NCBI GenBank assembly: GCA_964617245.1
Contig: CAZTWF010000099.1
Span: 1-28,614 of the forward strand
Length of the DNA: 28,614 bases
Reading direction: 5' to 3'
Origin: WYZ-LMO11 sp964617245
GTDB lineage: Archaea; Thermoproteota; Methanomethylicia; Methanomethylicales; Methanomethylicaceae
Positions 1 to 7,867 of this stretch are shown here, in pieces. Positions within the stretch are counted from its first letter, which is position 1. Every line of letters begins with the position of its first letter. The notes beneath the pieces are model-generated. The model searched no databases. It was not told the DNA's origin and worked only from the letters and a program-made list of their open reading frames with translations. The translations under genes and the position numbers were made by a program.

Positions 1-2
1 TA

Positions 3-47
3 AAAACTATTTATCGTTGGTTAAAAGAAGAAAATATCAAAATATGA
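3..47 (+). CDS. Possible C-terminal tail of an upstream gene (partial)
   Basis: A reading frame enters from the left edge and ends at TGA 45-47, coding for 14 residues (KTIYRWLKEENIKI). The mix of charged and aromatic residues looks like a real protein C-terminus. One other forward frame is also open for a similar length, so this could be chance. It ends about 50 bases before the likely promoter of the KaiC-like gene. No function can be given. Confidence 0.25.
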   Translation, partial: KTIYRWLKEENIKI

Positions 48-95
48 TAATTTATATTTAATTTTTAAAAGCTAAAAATTTTTCAAAAAATAACA

Positions 96-103
96 TTTAT
101 ATA
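96..103 (+). promoter_or_regulatory. TATA box for the KaiC-like gene
   Basis: TTTATATA at 96-103 follows an A-rich stretch that could act as BRE. With the usual archaeal spacing of about 25 bases, transcription would start near 125-128. That is just ahead of the TGAGGT ribosome site at 129-134 and the ATG at 143. Position and sequence fit, but AT-rich DNA offers many look-alikes. Confidence 0.5.
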
Positions 104-142
104 ATGTTTATTATTATTTTGAATATATTGAGGTTTTTACTT

Positions 143-895
143 ATGAGTGATCGTATTGATGTTGGAATACCAGGGATGAATGAAATACTTCATGGTGGAA
201 TTCCTAGAAGAAATATTGTTTTATTATCTGGTGGACCTGGAACTGGTAAAAGTATTTTTGGTCAACAATTTCTTTATGCTGGATTTAAACTTAATGAGCC
301 TGGAGTTCTTGTAACTTTAGAAGAACATCCAGTTCAAATTAGAATTAATATGGATAGATTTGGATGGGAGCCTAAAAAATATGAACAAGAAGGAAAATTT
401 GCAATTGTAGATGCTTTTACATCTGGTGTTGGTGAATCAGCAAAAAGAGAACGTTATGTTGTTAAAGATCCTGATGATATTCCAAGTTTTTTAGATATAA
501 TACGACAAGCTATTACTGATTTAAATGCACAAAGAGTAGTTATAGATTCTGTTTCAACACTTTATATGACTAAGCCTATGTTAGCAAGATCAACATTAAT
601 GCTTATAAAAAAGGTTTTAGCTGGTCTTGGTTGTACAGGATTTCTAATTTCACAAGTAAGTGTAACAGATAGAGGATTTGGTGGTCCTGGTGTTGAACAT
701 GCTGCTGATGGAATTATTAGACTTGATTTAGATGAATTTCAAGGTGAACTTAAACGTTCAATAATTATTTGGAAAATGCGAGGAACAGGACATTCTATGA
801 AAAGACATCCTTTTGATATAACAAGTAAGGGAATAATTATATATCCAGATAAAACTGTAAAAATTACACCTAGAGGATTTTTTGAAGGAAGTTGA
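143..895 (+). CDS. KaiC-like RecA-superfamily ATPase
   Basis: A single-domain KaiC-like ATPase of 250 residues. The Walker A motif GGPGTGKS lies at about residues 30-37, an acidic TLEEHP segment follows, and the Walker B strand is VVIDSVSTL. I chose ATG 143 over the upstream ATG 104 because TGAGGT at 129-134 has ideal spacing to 143 and the family's usual opening (RIDVGIPGMNEILHGGIP) follows directly. Archaeal one-domain KaiC homologues are generally seen as signalling or regulatory ATPases; they are not evidence of a clock. The next gene begins 11 bases downstream with its own GAGGTGA site and encodes a helix-turn-helix/coiled-coil protein, so the two probably form an operon and work together. 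The substrate or partner is unknown. Confidence 0.88.
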   Translation: MSDRIDVGIPGMNEILHGGIPRRNIVLLSGGPGTGKSIFGQQFLYAGFKLNEPGVLVTLEEHPVQIRINMDRFGWEPKKYEQEGKFAIVDAFTSGVGESAKRERYVVKDPDDIPSFLDIIRQAITDLNAQRVVIDSVSTLYMTKPMLARSTLMLIKKVLAGLGCTGFLISQVSVTDRGFGGPGVEHAADGIIRLDLDEFQGELKRSIIIWKMRGTGHSMKRHPFDITSKGIIIYPDKTVKITPRGFFEGS

Positions 896-906
896 GGTGA
901 GAATTT

Positions 907-1419
907 ATGAGTGAAATAGAAGTTCCACTAAAACCATTAGGAAGAGAAGATATACAAAAACTTGAAGCAGTTCTTCTTTTAGGAACAGTTTCAAGAAAAG
1001 ATGTAATTGAAAAAATGAGAATTGGAGATCCAAAGGATCGTATAACATGGATAGATTCTTTAGCTGTTGCAGCAGGTGCTCTTGCAAGAGAAAAAGCTGG
1101 AATGAGTATTTCAAGAATAGCTGATGAACTTGGTAGAGGTGAACAAACTATTAGAGCACATTTAACAGGAAAAACTGAAGCTGGAAAACTTATAAGAGAA
1201 ACCTATGAAATGCTCTTAAAAGGTGAAAAAGTTCTTACATTTATATTTAAAGAAGCTGAGGAATTACCATCAAAAGAAGAAATTGAAAAATTAAAAAATG
1301 AAATTGAAAAAGAAAGAAAAGAGAAAAATGAAATTCAAGAGAAACTTAATAAAATGCAAGATAAAATTGAAAATGTTATTAAAACATTAGAACAAATCAT
1401 ATCTCAACTTAAAGCCTAA
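907..1419 (+). CDS. KaiC-associated helix-turn-helix regulator with C-terminal coiled coil
   Basis: A soluble protein of 170 residues. The middle (about 60-95) contains MSISRIADELGRGEQTIRAHL, which reads as a helix-turn-helix followed by a TGKTEAGKLI segment. From about residue 118 to the end it is a highly charged Glu/Lys heptad-like stretch that should form a coiled coil, probably for dimerisation. GAGGTGA lies just before the ATG. It sits directly behind the KaiC-like ATPase; I recall a class of archaeal 'KaiC-associated regulatory' proteins with this layout. The likely role is DNA binding controlled by the ATPase. The target genes cannot be told from the sequence. Confidence 0.75.
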   Translation: MSEIEVPLKPLGREDIQKLEAVLLLGTVSRKDVIEKMRIGDPKDRITWIDSLAVAAGALAREKAGMSISRIADELGRGEQTIRAHLTGKTEAGKLIRETYEMLLKGEKVLTFIFKEAEELPSKEEIEKLKNEIEKERKEKNEIQEKLNKMQDKIENVIKTLEQIISQLKA

Positions 1420-1452
1420 TTTAATAAGAATTCTTAATTATAAAACAAGTTC

Positions 1453-1476
1453 TTTTTTATAAATTTTTTATTTTAT
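1453..1476 (+). terminator. T-rich terminator after the KaiC operon
   Basis: Three T-runs (T6 at 1453-1458, T6 at 1464-1469, T4 at 1471-1474) lie 30-60 bases after the stop at 1419 and just before the convergent peroxiredoxin stop. Oligo-T tracts terminate archaeal RNA polymerase without a hairpin. The A8 run at 1477-1484 could serve the opposite strand in the same way. Confidence 0.4.
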
Positions 1477-1484
1477 AAAAAAAA

Positions 1485-2150
1485 TTAAGGAAGTTTTTTC
1501 TTACAGAAGTACCAGTCAATACATTCATAACCTTGTTGAGCAGCTTCTTGTAAACGTTTTTCAGCTTCTTCTTGTGTTGTAGGTGGTGGTATTATAACTG
1601 GATCCCCGGGTCTCCAATTAGCTGGTGTAGCTACTTTATATTTATCAGCTGTTTGTAAAGCATCTATAAGTCTTAAAATCTCATCCATATTTCTTCCAAC
1701 ATTTAGTGGATAGTATATCATTGCTCTTAACTTCATTTCTGGATCTATTACAAATACACAACGTACTGCAGCAGTAGTACTTTGTTTAGGATGTATCATA
1801 CCAAAAAGACTTGCAACCTTCATATCTAAGTCAGCTATTATTGGAAAAGGTATTGTTATGCCAAATTTTTCTTTAATCGATCTAACCCAGTCAATATGAG
1901 AATAAACACTATCAATACTAAGTCCTATGAGTTGGACATTACGTTTAGCAAACTCTGGATATAATTGAGCAAAAGCTATAAACTCAGTAGTACAAACTGG
2001 TGTAAAGTCTGCTGGATGTGAAAATAGAATAACCCATTTACCTTTGAAATCTGAAAGTCTAATTTTTCCATGAGTTGTAATTGCTTCAAAATCTGGAACA
2101 ACTTCACCAAGACTTATTAATGGTTTTTTCTCTTCAATTTTTTCCTCCAT
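1485..2150 (-). CDS. Peroxiredoxin (thioredoxin peroxidase, archaeal Prx6-type)
   Basis: A peroxide-reducing enzyme of 221 residues. The peroxidatic cysteine is C53 in the motif HPADFTPVCTTE (about 45-56), and the conserved Arg is in AAVRCVFVIDP. Two further cysteines near the C-terminus, C210 and C216 (YECIDWYFCKKKLP), match the three-cysteine layout of archaeal enzymes such as the Aeropyrum thioredoxin peroxidase, where the C-terminal pair resolves the oxidised Cys. The ATG has GAGAGGT about 8 bases upstream. It is transcribed divergently from an Lrp-type regulator, with the two promoters nearly touching. The role is defence against hydrogen peroxide and alkyl peroxides in the cytoplasm. 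Confidence 0.95.
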   Translation of the reverse strand: MEEKIEEKKPLISLGEVVPDFEAITTHGKIRLSDFKGKWVILFSHPADFTPVCTTEFIAFAQLYPEFAKRNVQLIGLSIDSVYSHIDWVRSIKEKFGITIPFPIIADLDMKVASLFGMIHPKQSTTAAVRCVFVIDPEMKLRAMIYYPLNVGRNMDEILRLIDALQTADKYKVATPANWRPGDPVIIPPPTTQEEAEKRLQEAAQQGYECIDWYFCKKKLP

Positions 2151-2199
2151 TATCTGTACCTCTCTAATTTTTAACCATCATATTTTTATTTCTAAAAGC

Positions 2200-2220
2200 T
2201 TATATGTTTTTCGTATAAAA
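2200..2220. promoter_or_regulatory. Back-to-back TATA boxes in a near-palindrome between peroxiredoxin and the Lrp regulator
   Basis: TTATATG (2200-2206), five Ts, then CGTATAA (2212-2218) form a near-perfect inverted repeat (6 of 7 positions). Read leftward the first arm gives CATATAAG, a TATA box about 50 bases before the peroxiredoxin ATG. Read rightward the second gives CGTATAAAA, placing a start near 2243 just before the regulator's ATG at 2252. The two cores are only about 6-10 bases apart, so one bound regulator or one TBP could block both promoters. Confidence 0.5.
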
Positions 2221-2251
2221 TTCGACTAAAAAAGTAAAAAATGGTGCGAAA

Positions 2252-2698
2252 ATGGTAAAAAATATTATGGAAATTGATGAAATTGATAAGAAAATTATAG
2301 AATTCTTACAAGAAGATGGAAGAATGCCATTCTTAGAAATAGCTAAAAAACTAAAATTAAGTGAATCAACAATTCGAAAAAGAGTTGAAAATCTAAAAGA
2401 AAAAGGAATAATAAAGCGATTCACTATAGAAATTGATCCAACTAAGATTGGCTTAGATACTATTGCAATAGTAGGCATAGATGTAGAACCATCAAAACTT
2501 TTAGAAATTGCTCAAAAATTATGTGAATTTAAAGAAATTCATTCTGTAGCTACAACAACAGGTGATCATATGATAATAACTGAAATATGGACAAAAGATA
2601 GTCGAGAACTTGCTAAAATTATATCTGAAAAAATTGGAACTATAGAAGGTATTAAGAAGATATGTCCAGCAATAATTCTTGAAAAACTTAAGAATTAA
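2252..2698 (+). CDS. Lrp/AsnC-family transcriptional regulator
   Basis: A protein of 148 residues with the standard Lrp layout. The N-terminal winged helix-turn-helix (about 8-55) has LEIAKKLKLSESTIRKRVENLKEKGIIKRFTIEID, followed by an alpha/beta ligand-binding (RAM/AsnC) domain to the end. ATG 2252 is used here; ATG 2270 (MEIDEIDKK) is a possible internal start, and the predicted mRNA leader is very short either way. Its divergence from the peroxiredoxin over a 100-base gap suggests it controls itself and perhaps that gene. The effector, often an amino acid in this family, is not evident. Confidence 0.9.
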   Translation: MVKNIMEIDEIDKKIIEFLQEDGRMPFLEIAKKLKLSESTIRKRVENLKEKGIIKRFTIEIDPTKIGLDTIAIVGIDVEPSKLLEIAQKLCEFKEIHSVATTTGDHMIITEIWTKDSRELAKIISEKIGTIEGIKKICPAIILEKLKN

Positions 2699-2806
2699 AG
2701 ATAAAATATTATGTAGAAAATTAATAAAATTTAATTTTCCTAGGATTATATATCATGTCTTTCAATAATTCTAAAGAATAAGGCTCTTAGTTAGTAATTT
2801 TTTTAT

Positions 2807-2818
2807 TTCTTATAAGAA
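2807..2818. promoter_or_regulatory. 12-bp palindrome before the Nudix gene
   Basis: TTCTTATAAGAA is a perfect palindrome 12 bases before the ribosome site of the Nudix gene. It contains a TATA-like core (TTATAA) but is too close to the start codon to be that gene's TATA box, so an operator or chance in AT-rich DNA are the options. Confidence 0.25.
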
Positions 2819-2839
2819 TATTAATTTTTGGAGATATAT

Positions 2840-3259
2840 TTGAAAAAAGAAAAATCTGCTGGATTTTTAATATTTAAAAAAGATAATAATATAATAAAAT
2901 ATTTATTTTTAAAATCAAAAGATAGATATGATATACCAAAGGGAATTCAAGAACCAGGAGAAAATGAATTTGAAGCTGCATTAAGAGAACTAAAAGAAGA
3001 AACAGGAATAAAAGAAGTAAAAGTAATTCCATTATTTAAAAAGAAAATTGAATATTTTTATAGATTAGGAAAAGAAAGTATAAAAAAAGAAGTTACATAT
3101 TTTCTTGGAGGAATTAATACAAATGAAATAAAAGTCTCAAAAGAACATGATGGTTATGAATGGTTAACAAAAGAAGAAGTATTTTCAAAAATAAAATATG
3201 AAAATATTAAAAAATTAGTAGAAGAAGCTGAGAATTTTATTAAAAATCTCAATAATTAA
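2840..3259 (+). CDS. Nudix hydrolase
   Basis: A protein of 139 residues with a perfect Nudix box: G-IQEPG-E-NEFEAAL-RE-LK-EE-TG-I, in the order Gx5Ex7REUxEExGU. The box glutamates bind the metal used to split a nucleoside diphosphate linked to another group. Upstream is AGFLIFKKDNN, downstream the usual YFLGG...EWLTKEEV strand and helix. I chose TTG 2840 because GGAG at 2830-2833 is correctly spaced for it; the TTG at 2828 lies two bases upstream of that site and cannot use it. Resemblance to diadenosine-polyphosphate (AP4A) hydrolases is plausible, but substrate cannot be read from the box. It precedes an M20 peptidase by about 40 bases. Confidence 0.9.
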   Translation: MKKEKSAGFLIFKKDNNIIKYLFLKSKDRYDIPKGIQEPGENEFEAALRELKEETGIKEVKVIPLFKKKIEYFYRLGKESIKKEVTYFLGGINTNEIKVSKEHDGYEWLTKEEVFSKIKYENIKKLVEEAENFIKNLNN

Positions 3260-3302
3260 ACTTAAAGTTAGTCTTAATTATTAGAGAAACATATTGTTTA
3301 AT

Positions 3303-4457
3303 ATGGATTATGAAATATCTATATTAGAAAAATTAATTGAAATTGATACTAATGCTATTACAAAGGAGAATTATTTTGAATGTGCATTATTAATAAAGGA
3401 AATGTTAGAAGAATTAAATTTAGAAGTAAAATTTTTTGATCCTAAATTTGATGATGGTATAAAAAGACCTAGTGTTATGGGTTATCTTGATGCTTCTTCT
3501 AATTATACTATTGGTCTTTTTGCACATTATGATATAGTTCCTGCTGGAACTGGTTGGACAAAACCTCCATTTAAATTAACAATTGAAAATGATAAAATAT
3601 TTGGAAGAGGAGCAGCAGATGATAAAGGAGCTATAGCTGCTATATTTGGTGCATTAAGAATAGTAAAAAATAATTCTCGTTTTAATGTAATGGCTGTTTT
3701 CTCTCCTGAAGAAGAAGTTGGTGGAGAATTAGGTCTTGGATATATTGTAAATAATTATAATATTAGACCAGATTTTGGTATAATTGTGGATTCTTCACCT
3801 GATATAATTTCCATAGGAGCAAGTGGTATTATAAGAGGTGAGATTAGAGTAATAGGAAAACAAGGACATGCAGGATATCCTCATTTAGCAATTAATCCAA
3901 TTCATGAACTATCATATATTATTAATGAATTTAAGACTTTTATAAAAATAAGAGAAAATAAACAATCTATTTGTAATGCTCCTCCTGGTTCTATAAAAGA
4001 AAAAGTATGGGGACGTTTTTCTTTTACAATGATTGGTGGAGGTATAAAAGAAAATATAATTCCAAATGAGGCATGGGCAAAATTTGATATGCGATTAATA
4101 CCTGAAGAAAATCCAGAAGAAGCAATTAATGAACTTCATAATTTTGTAAATAATATAAAAATAAATGGAAAAATTTTATTATCAATTGAAAAAATAGATA
4201 AGGGTTATTTAACTAATCCATCAAATTCTTTTATTCAAATGTTTATTGAATCAACAAAAAAAGTATTTGGAAGAACCCTTCCATTGACAGCATCTCTTGG
4301 AGGAAATGATGGAAGATTTTTAGCTGATAAAGGAATTCCTGTTATTGCTTATGGAGTAATAGCTGATGATACAAATTTTCATGGAATTGATGAATTTGTA
4401 CATATAAAAGACTTAAAAAATGTAAGAGATGTATTTGTAGAATTTTTAAGGAAGTGA
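3303..4457 (+). CDS. M20-family zinc metallopeptidase / deacylase (ArgE-DapE type)
   Basis: A protein of 384 residues from ATG 3303; the TTG at 3294 would only add three residues. The two-zinc site of the family is complete: H in GLFAHYDIVPAG, D in GRGAADDKGA, the E-E pair in PEEEVGGELG, D in IIVDSSPD and the late H in FHGIDEFVH. GHAGYPHLAINP marks the lid/dimerisation domain. Family members remove acyl groups from amino acids (N-acetylornithine, N-succinyl-diaminopimelate, LysW-linked lysine) or cut dipeptides. No biosynthetic partners sit nearby, so the substrate is open. The glycosyltransferase gene begins 4 bases after the stop, hence co-transcription is likely. Confidence 0.88.
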   Translation: MDYEISILEKLIEIDTNAITKENYFECALLIKEMLEELNLEVKFFDPKFDDGIKRPSVMGYLDASSNYTIGLFAHYDIVPAGTGWTKPPFKLTIENDKIFGRGAADDKGAIAAIFGALRIVKNNSRFNVMAVFSPEEEVGGELGLGYIVNNYNIRPDFGIIVDSSPDIISIGASGIIRGEIRVIGKQGHAGYPHLAINPIHELSYIINEFKTFIKIRENKQSICNAPPGSIKEKVWGRFSFTMIGGGIKENIIPNEAWAKFDMRLIPEENPEEAINELHNFVNNIKINGKILLSIEKIDKGYLTNPSNSFIQMFIESTKKVFGRTLPLTASLGGNDGRFLADKGIPVIAYGVIADDTNFHGIDEFVHIKDLKNVRDVFVEFLRK

Positions 4458-4461
4458 AAAT

Positions 4462-5562
4462 ATGAAACCCTATATAGTCATTGCCTCAATACATCCTCTT
4501 TTGAATTTAAATAAAAAAGAATTAATAAATAATTCAGTAAAATTAATTATAATTGATGAAGGAGATGAATCTATTAGAAATGAAAATGATAAGATATTAA
4601 AAGATATTGAAAAATCATATTATGGACCTATTGAAAGAAAAAATTGGTTTAAAGAAAGATTTGGTCAATCTTATGAAAAATATGCATCAATAATTCCAGA
4701 AAGAGCTCATGCTGAAACAAGTTTTGGTTTTCTTGTAGCATATGAAGAAGGAGCAGATTTTATAATTGAATTAGATGATGATGTTTTTATAAATGAAGGA
4801 TTTATAAATGAACATAAAAATAATCTATTTGAAGAAACAGGTGAAACAGTATATTCTAGATCTAAATGGTATAATACAATAGATCTTTTAATATTAAATA
4901 AAAATAATTCATTAAGATATTTTCCAAGAGGTCATCCATATTCATCCGAGACAAGAATTGAAGATTACGTATGGATTAATAAAGGAGGAAAATGTGTTCT
5001 TAATATGGGACATTGGCTTGGAGATCCAGATTTCGATGCTCTTACTATATTATATCATAGTGGAATAAATGGTAAATGTGAAATAAAAAGCATAGGTATA
5101 AAAAAGGATAAAGTAATTGTTGGAAAAGGAGTATTTTTTGCAATTTGTAGTATGAATACTTCATTTATTCCTAAAATTATTCCAGCTTTTTATCAATTAT
5201 ATATGAACTATATGGGAATAGATAGATTTGATGATATTTGGTCTGGAATATTTTTAAAACGTATTGCTGATCATTTAGGAGATAATATTTGTATTGGAAA
5301 ACCTTTAGCTTTTCATAATAAAAGACCGAGAAATATATTCAATGATTTAAAAAAAGAATTAAATGGAATGATATTAAATGAATGGATCTGGAAGGTAATT
5401 AATGATGATATATCAGGAAAAAGTTATTCTGATGCTTATCTTTCTCTTGTAGACTTATTAGAATCAAAAATAAAAGAACTCAATAATGATTTTATTAATT
5501 TCATGAAATTACAAATAAGAAATATGAGATTATGGGTTGAAATAATAGATAGGATATCATAG
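4462..5562 (+). CDS. GT75/RGP-like glycosyltransferase or nucleotide-sugar mutase
   Basis: A protein of 366 residues that looks like the reversibly glycosylated polypeptide (GT75) family, known from plants as UDP-arabinopyranose mutase and also seen in some archaea. Supporting landmarks are a DDD metal/nucleotide motif at D105-D107 (IIELDDDVFI), a KWYNTID...RYFPRGHPYS segment like the family's NTLYDPY...RGYPFS, GHWLGDPDFDA like the family's GLWLN-PDYDA, and RFDDIWSGIFLKRIADHLG near residue 250, matching the family's DDMWAGW...CDHLG. It lies 4 bases after the M20 gene. It may supply a furanose sugar or transfer sugar to a protein or lipid; the exact reaction is inference. Alternative: a divergent GT2 enzyme. 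Confidence 0.68.
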   Translation: MKPYIVIASIHPLLNLNKKELINNSVKLIIIDEGDESIRNENDKILKDIEKSYYGPIERKNWFKERFGQSYEKYASIIPERAHAETSFGFLVAYEEGADFIIELDDDVFINEGFINEHKNNLFEETGETVYSRSKWYNTIDLLILNKNNSLRYFPRGHPYSSETRIEDYVWINKGGKCVLNMGHWLGDPDFDALTILYHSGINGKCEIKSIGIKKDKVIVGKGVFFAICSMNTSFIPKIIPAFYQLYMNYMGIDRFDDIWSGIFLKRIADHLGDNICIGKPLAFHNKRPRNIFNDLKKELNGMILNEWIWKVINDDISGKSYSDAYLSLVDLLESKIKELNNDFINFMKLQIRNMRLWVEIIDRIS

Positions 5563-5587
5563 GATTATAATAAACTCAATAATATCA

Positions 5588-6049
5588 TCAACTATGGGTT
5601 AAAATTCCTAACGTCATAATAGTTATTATAATTATGGCTATTATCAATCCAGTCAATATTGCAAAAAAAGCTCTCTTTAGATTAATTCCAAATATATATG
5701 CAATAATACTTCCAGTCCAAACACCAGTAGCTGGAAGAGGTATAGCTATAAATATAGTAAGTCCTAAAAATCCATATTTTTCAATTAATTTTTCACTTCT
5801 TTTTCTTAAATTACTAATATATTTTATAAATAATTTCTTTATTATATTCTCATTACTAAAATTCATAATACATTTCTCTATTCTATTCATAGTTAAAAGA
5901 ATTAAAGGTGCTGGTATAATATTTCCTATAATTGATAATAATATTACAATAAATAAATCAACTCCATTCATTATACCATAAGGTATAGATAATCTACTTT
6001 CTGCTATTGGTAATAGAGCTAAAATTATGATATTTAAATATATATTCAT
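5588..6049 (-). CDS. Small membrane protein, putative small multidrug export family (COG2426-like)
   Basis: A hydrophobic protein of 153 residues with about four membrane segments: near residues 3-20, 30-53, 96-120 and 124-150. The N-terminal motif LPIAESRLSIPYGI and the later GFLGLTIFIAIPLPATGVWTGS are the hallmarks of the family annotated as 'small multidrug export protein', whose transport role has, as far as I know, not been demonstrated. It is convergent with the GT75-like gene (25 bases between the ends) and divergent from the nucleotidyltransferase, with a 53-base gap between start codons. Confidence 0.75.
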   Translation of the reverse strand: MNIYLNIIILALLPIAESRLSIPYGIMNGVDLFIVILLSIIGNIIPAPLILLTMNRIEKCIMNFSNENIIKKLFIKYISNLRKRSEKLIEKYGFLGLTIFIAIPLPATGVWTGSIIAYIFGINLKRAFFAILTGLIIAIIIITIMTLGILTHS

Positions 6050-6102
6050 AAAAATGAAAAATATAGGTAAAATATAATAATTTTTGTTCTAAATTATTAT
6101 GT

Positions 6103-6831
6103 ATGTATAGTATAATTTTAGCTGGTGGTTATGCAAAAAGATTATGGCCATTAACATTAGATAAACCAAAACCTTTGTTACCTTTAGGAAATAAATGTAT
6201 TTTAGATTTTGTTATATTAAAATTAATGGAAATTGATAATTTAGAAGAAATTATCATTTCTACAAATAAAAAATTTGAAAATCATTTTATTAAATGGTTA
6301 AAAGAAAGAGATTATAAAAATATATCCATAGTTTCTGAGCCATCTACAAGAGAAGAAGAAAAACTTGGTCCAATAAATGCTATATGGGAAATTATAAAAA
6401 ATAAACTAGGAGAATATTTAATTATTGCTGGAGATAATGTTTTTTCAGTTTCTTTAAAGGAAATAGTAGAATTTTATAGAAAAGTTAAATCTCCTGTTAT
6501 TGCATTATTTGAAATGGATAATATAGAATTAGTAAAACAATATGCATGTGTATCTATTAGGGAGGATTTAAGTATAATTGAATTTGAAGAAAAACCAAAA
6601 TCACCTAAAACTTGTCTTGTAGCTACATGTATATACATATTACCATGGAGTAGTTTATCAAAAATTGAATATTATTTAAAAGCTGGTAATCCTCCAGATC
6701 CTATTGGAAAATTTATAGAATGGCTTAGTAAAACTGAAAAAATCTATGGATTTAAATTTAGGGGATATTGGTATGATATTGGTTCTTATGAGTCTTATAT
6801 GAAAGCACAAGAATTCTTTAGTAGATTATGA
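6103..6831 (+). CDS. Sugar-1-phosphate nucleotidyltransferase
   Basis: An enzyme of 242 residues that joins a sugar 1-phosphate to an NTP to make a nucleotide sugar. The N-terminus has the signature LAGGYAKRLWPLTLDKPKPLLPLG (about 6-29), with the catalytic Arg and the PKPLLP Lys. GDNVF near residue 110 gives the metal-binding Asp, and EFEEKPKSPK the sugar-binding Glu-Lys. GYWYDIGSYESY closes the catalytic fold. It is short: there is no C-terminal left-handed beta-helix, so it has no acetyltransferase half. RmlA/GlmU-type substrates are equally possible. Its end overlaps by 6 bases the end of the convergent epimerase gene, and the two probably act in one sugar pathway. Confidence 0.85.
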   Translation: MYSIILAGGYAKRLWPLTLDKPKPLLPLGNKCILDFVILKLMEIDNLEEIIISTNKKFENHFIKWLKERDYKNISIVSEPSTREEEKLGPINAIWEIIKNKLGEYLIIAGDNVFSVSLKEIVEFYRKVKSPVIALFEMDNIELVKQYACVSIREDLSIIEFEEKPKSPKTCLVATCIYILPWSSLSKIEYYLKAGNPPDPIGKFIEWLSKTEKIYGFKFRGYWYDIGSYESYMKAQEFFSRL

Positions 6832-7776
6832 GCTTGGAATTTTTCCAAGTTTTTCTTCTAACCATTTTATAGTTTTTAATAATCCTTCTTTTATTTCTGT
6901 TTTTGCTTTCCAACCTAATTCTCTTTCTGCTTTAGAAACATCTGGCTTTGTAAATTCTACATCTCCAAGCCAAGATTTTCCTCCTTTTATTACTATTTCT
7001 ACATCTTTTAAATTCAATATTTCGGTCATAAATTTTGCAATATCTAATACTGAATATGATTCTCCAGAAGCTATATTATAGACATCTCCCTTACATTTTG
7101 ATAATTCAGGAGCTAGTAATAGAGCTTCTACAACATCATCAATATAAACATAATCTTTTGTTTGTATTCCACTTCCCAATATTTCAAGTCTTCTTGGATT
7201 TATCATTAGTTTTCTATATATATCAAAAATAAGACCTTTATTATTTCTAGGACCATATACATTAAATAATCTAAGTATTACAGTTGGTAAATCAAAATGC
7301 TGACTATAAAGCTTACAATAATATTCTGCTGTCATTTTTGAAAGTCCATAAAAGGAATATGGATTTAATTCAATATCTTCATGAGTTGGAATTTTCTTAG
7401 CTATTCCATATACTGTAGAAGAAGAAGTAAATACAACTTTTGCTCTTATTTCTTTTGCAATCATTAATACATTTAATGTACCTTTTATATTTACTTCCAT
7501 ATCTATATCTGGATTTTCCATAGAAAAAGGAACAGATGATTGTGCAGCTAAATGATATATTAAATCACAATTATTTGAAGATTTTTTAAGTATTTCTTTA
7601 TCTCTAACATCTCCCATTATAAATTCAATAGCTCCTGTTTTTATCAAATGATTAATATTTGATAAATTTCCAGAAGAGAGATTATCAAGAATTCTAACAA
7701 TTTTTCCTCTTTTTATTAATTCCTCAGCTAATTTTGAACCTATAAATCCTGCTCCACCAGTTATTAATACTACCAT
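6826..7776 (-). CDS. NAD-dependent sugar-nucleotide epimerase/dehydratase (GalE-like)
   Basis: A short-chain dehydrogenase of the extended type, 316 residues. The NAD-binding GGAGFIGS is at residues 7-14, D31 follows the second strand (ILDNLSSG), and the catalytic triad is S120 region (TSSSTVYG), Y143 and K147 in YGLSK. RLFNVYGPRN and DYVYIDDVVEA are typical of UDP-glucose 4-epimerase and related enzymes. I chose ATG 7776 because GGTGA (7782-7786 on the opposite strand) sits correctly before it; the upstream TTG 7788 would overlap that site. It likely converts a UDP- or dTDP-sugar for glycan synthesis. The exact sugar cannot be read. Confidence 0.88.
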   Translation of the reverse strand: MVVLITGGAGFIGSKLAEELIKRGKIVRILDNLSSGNLSNINHLIKTGAIEFIMGDVRDKEILKKSSNNCDLIYHLAAQSSVPFSMENPDIDMEVNIKGTLNVLMIAKEIRAKVVFTSSSTVYGIAKKIPTHEDIELNPYSFYGLSKMTAEYYCKLYSQHFDLPTVILRLFNVYGPRNNKGLIFDIYRKLMINPRRLEILGSGIQTKDYVYIDDVVEALLLAPELSKCKGDVYNIASGESYSVLDIAKFMTEILNLKDVEIVIKGGKSWLGDVEFTKPDVSKAERELGWKAKTEIKEGLLKTIKWLEEKLGKIPSS

Positions 7777-7867
7777 TTTTATCACCAAAATTCTTATAAT
7801 ATTATTATAAAATATAAATAAAAGAATTATAAAAAACTATAAATAAAATAATGGAGAAGAGTAAGAC

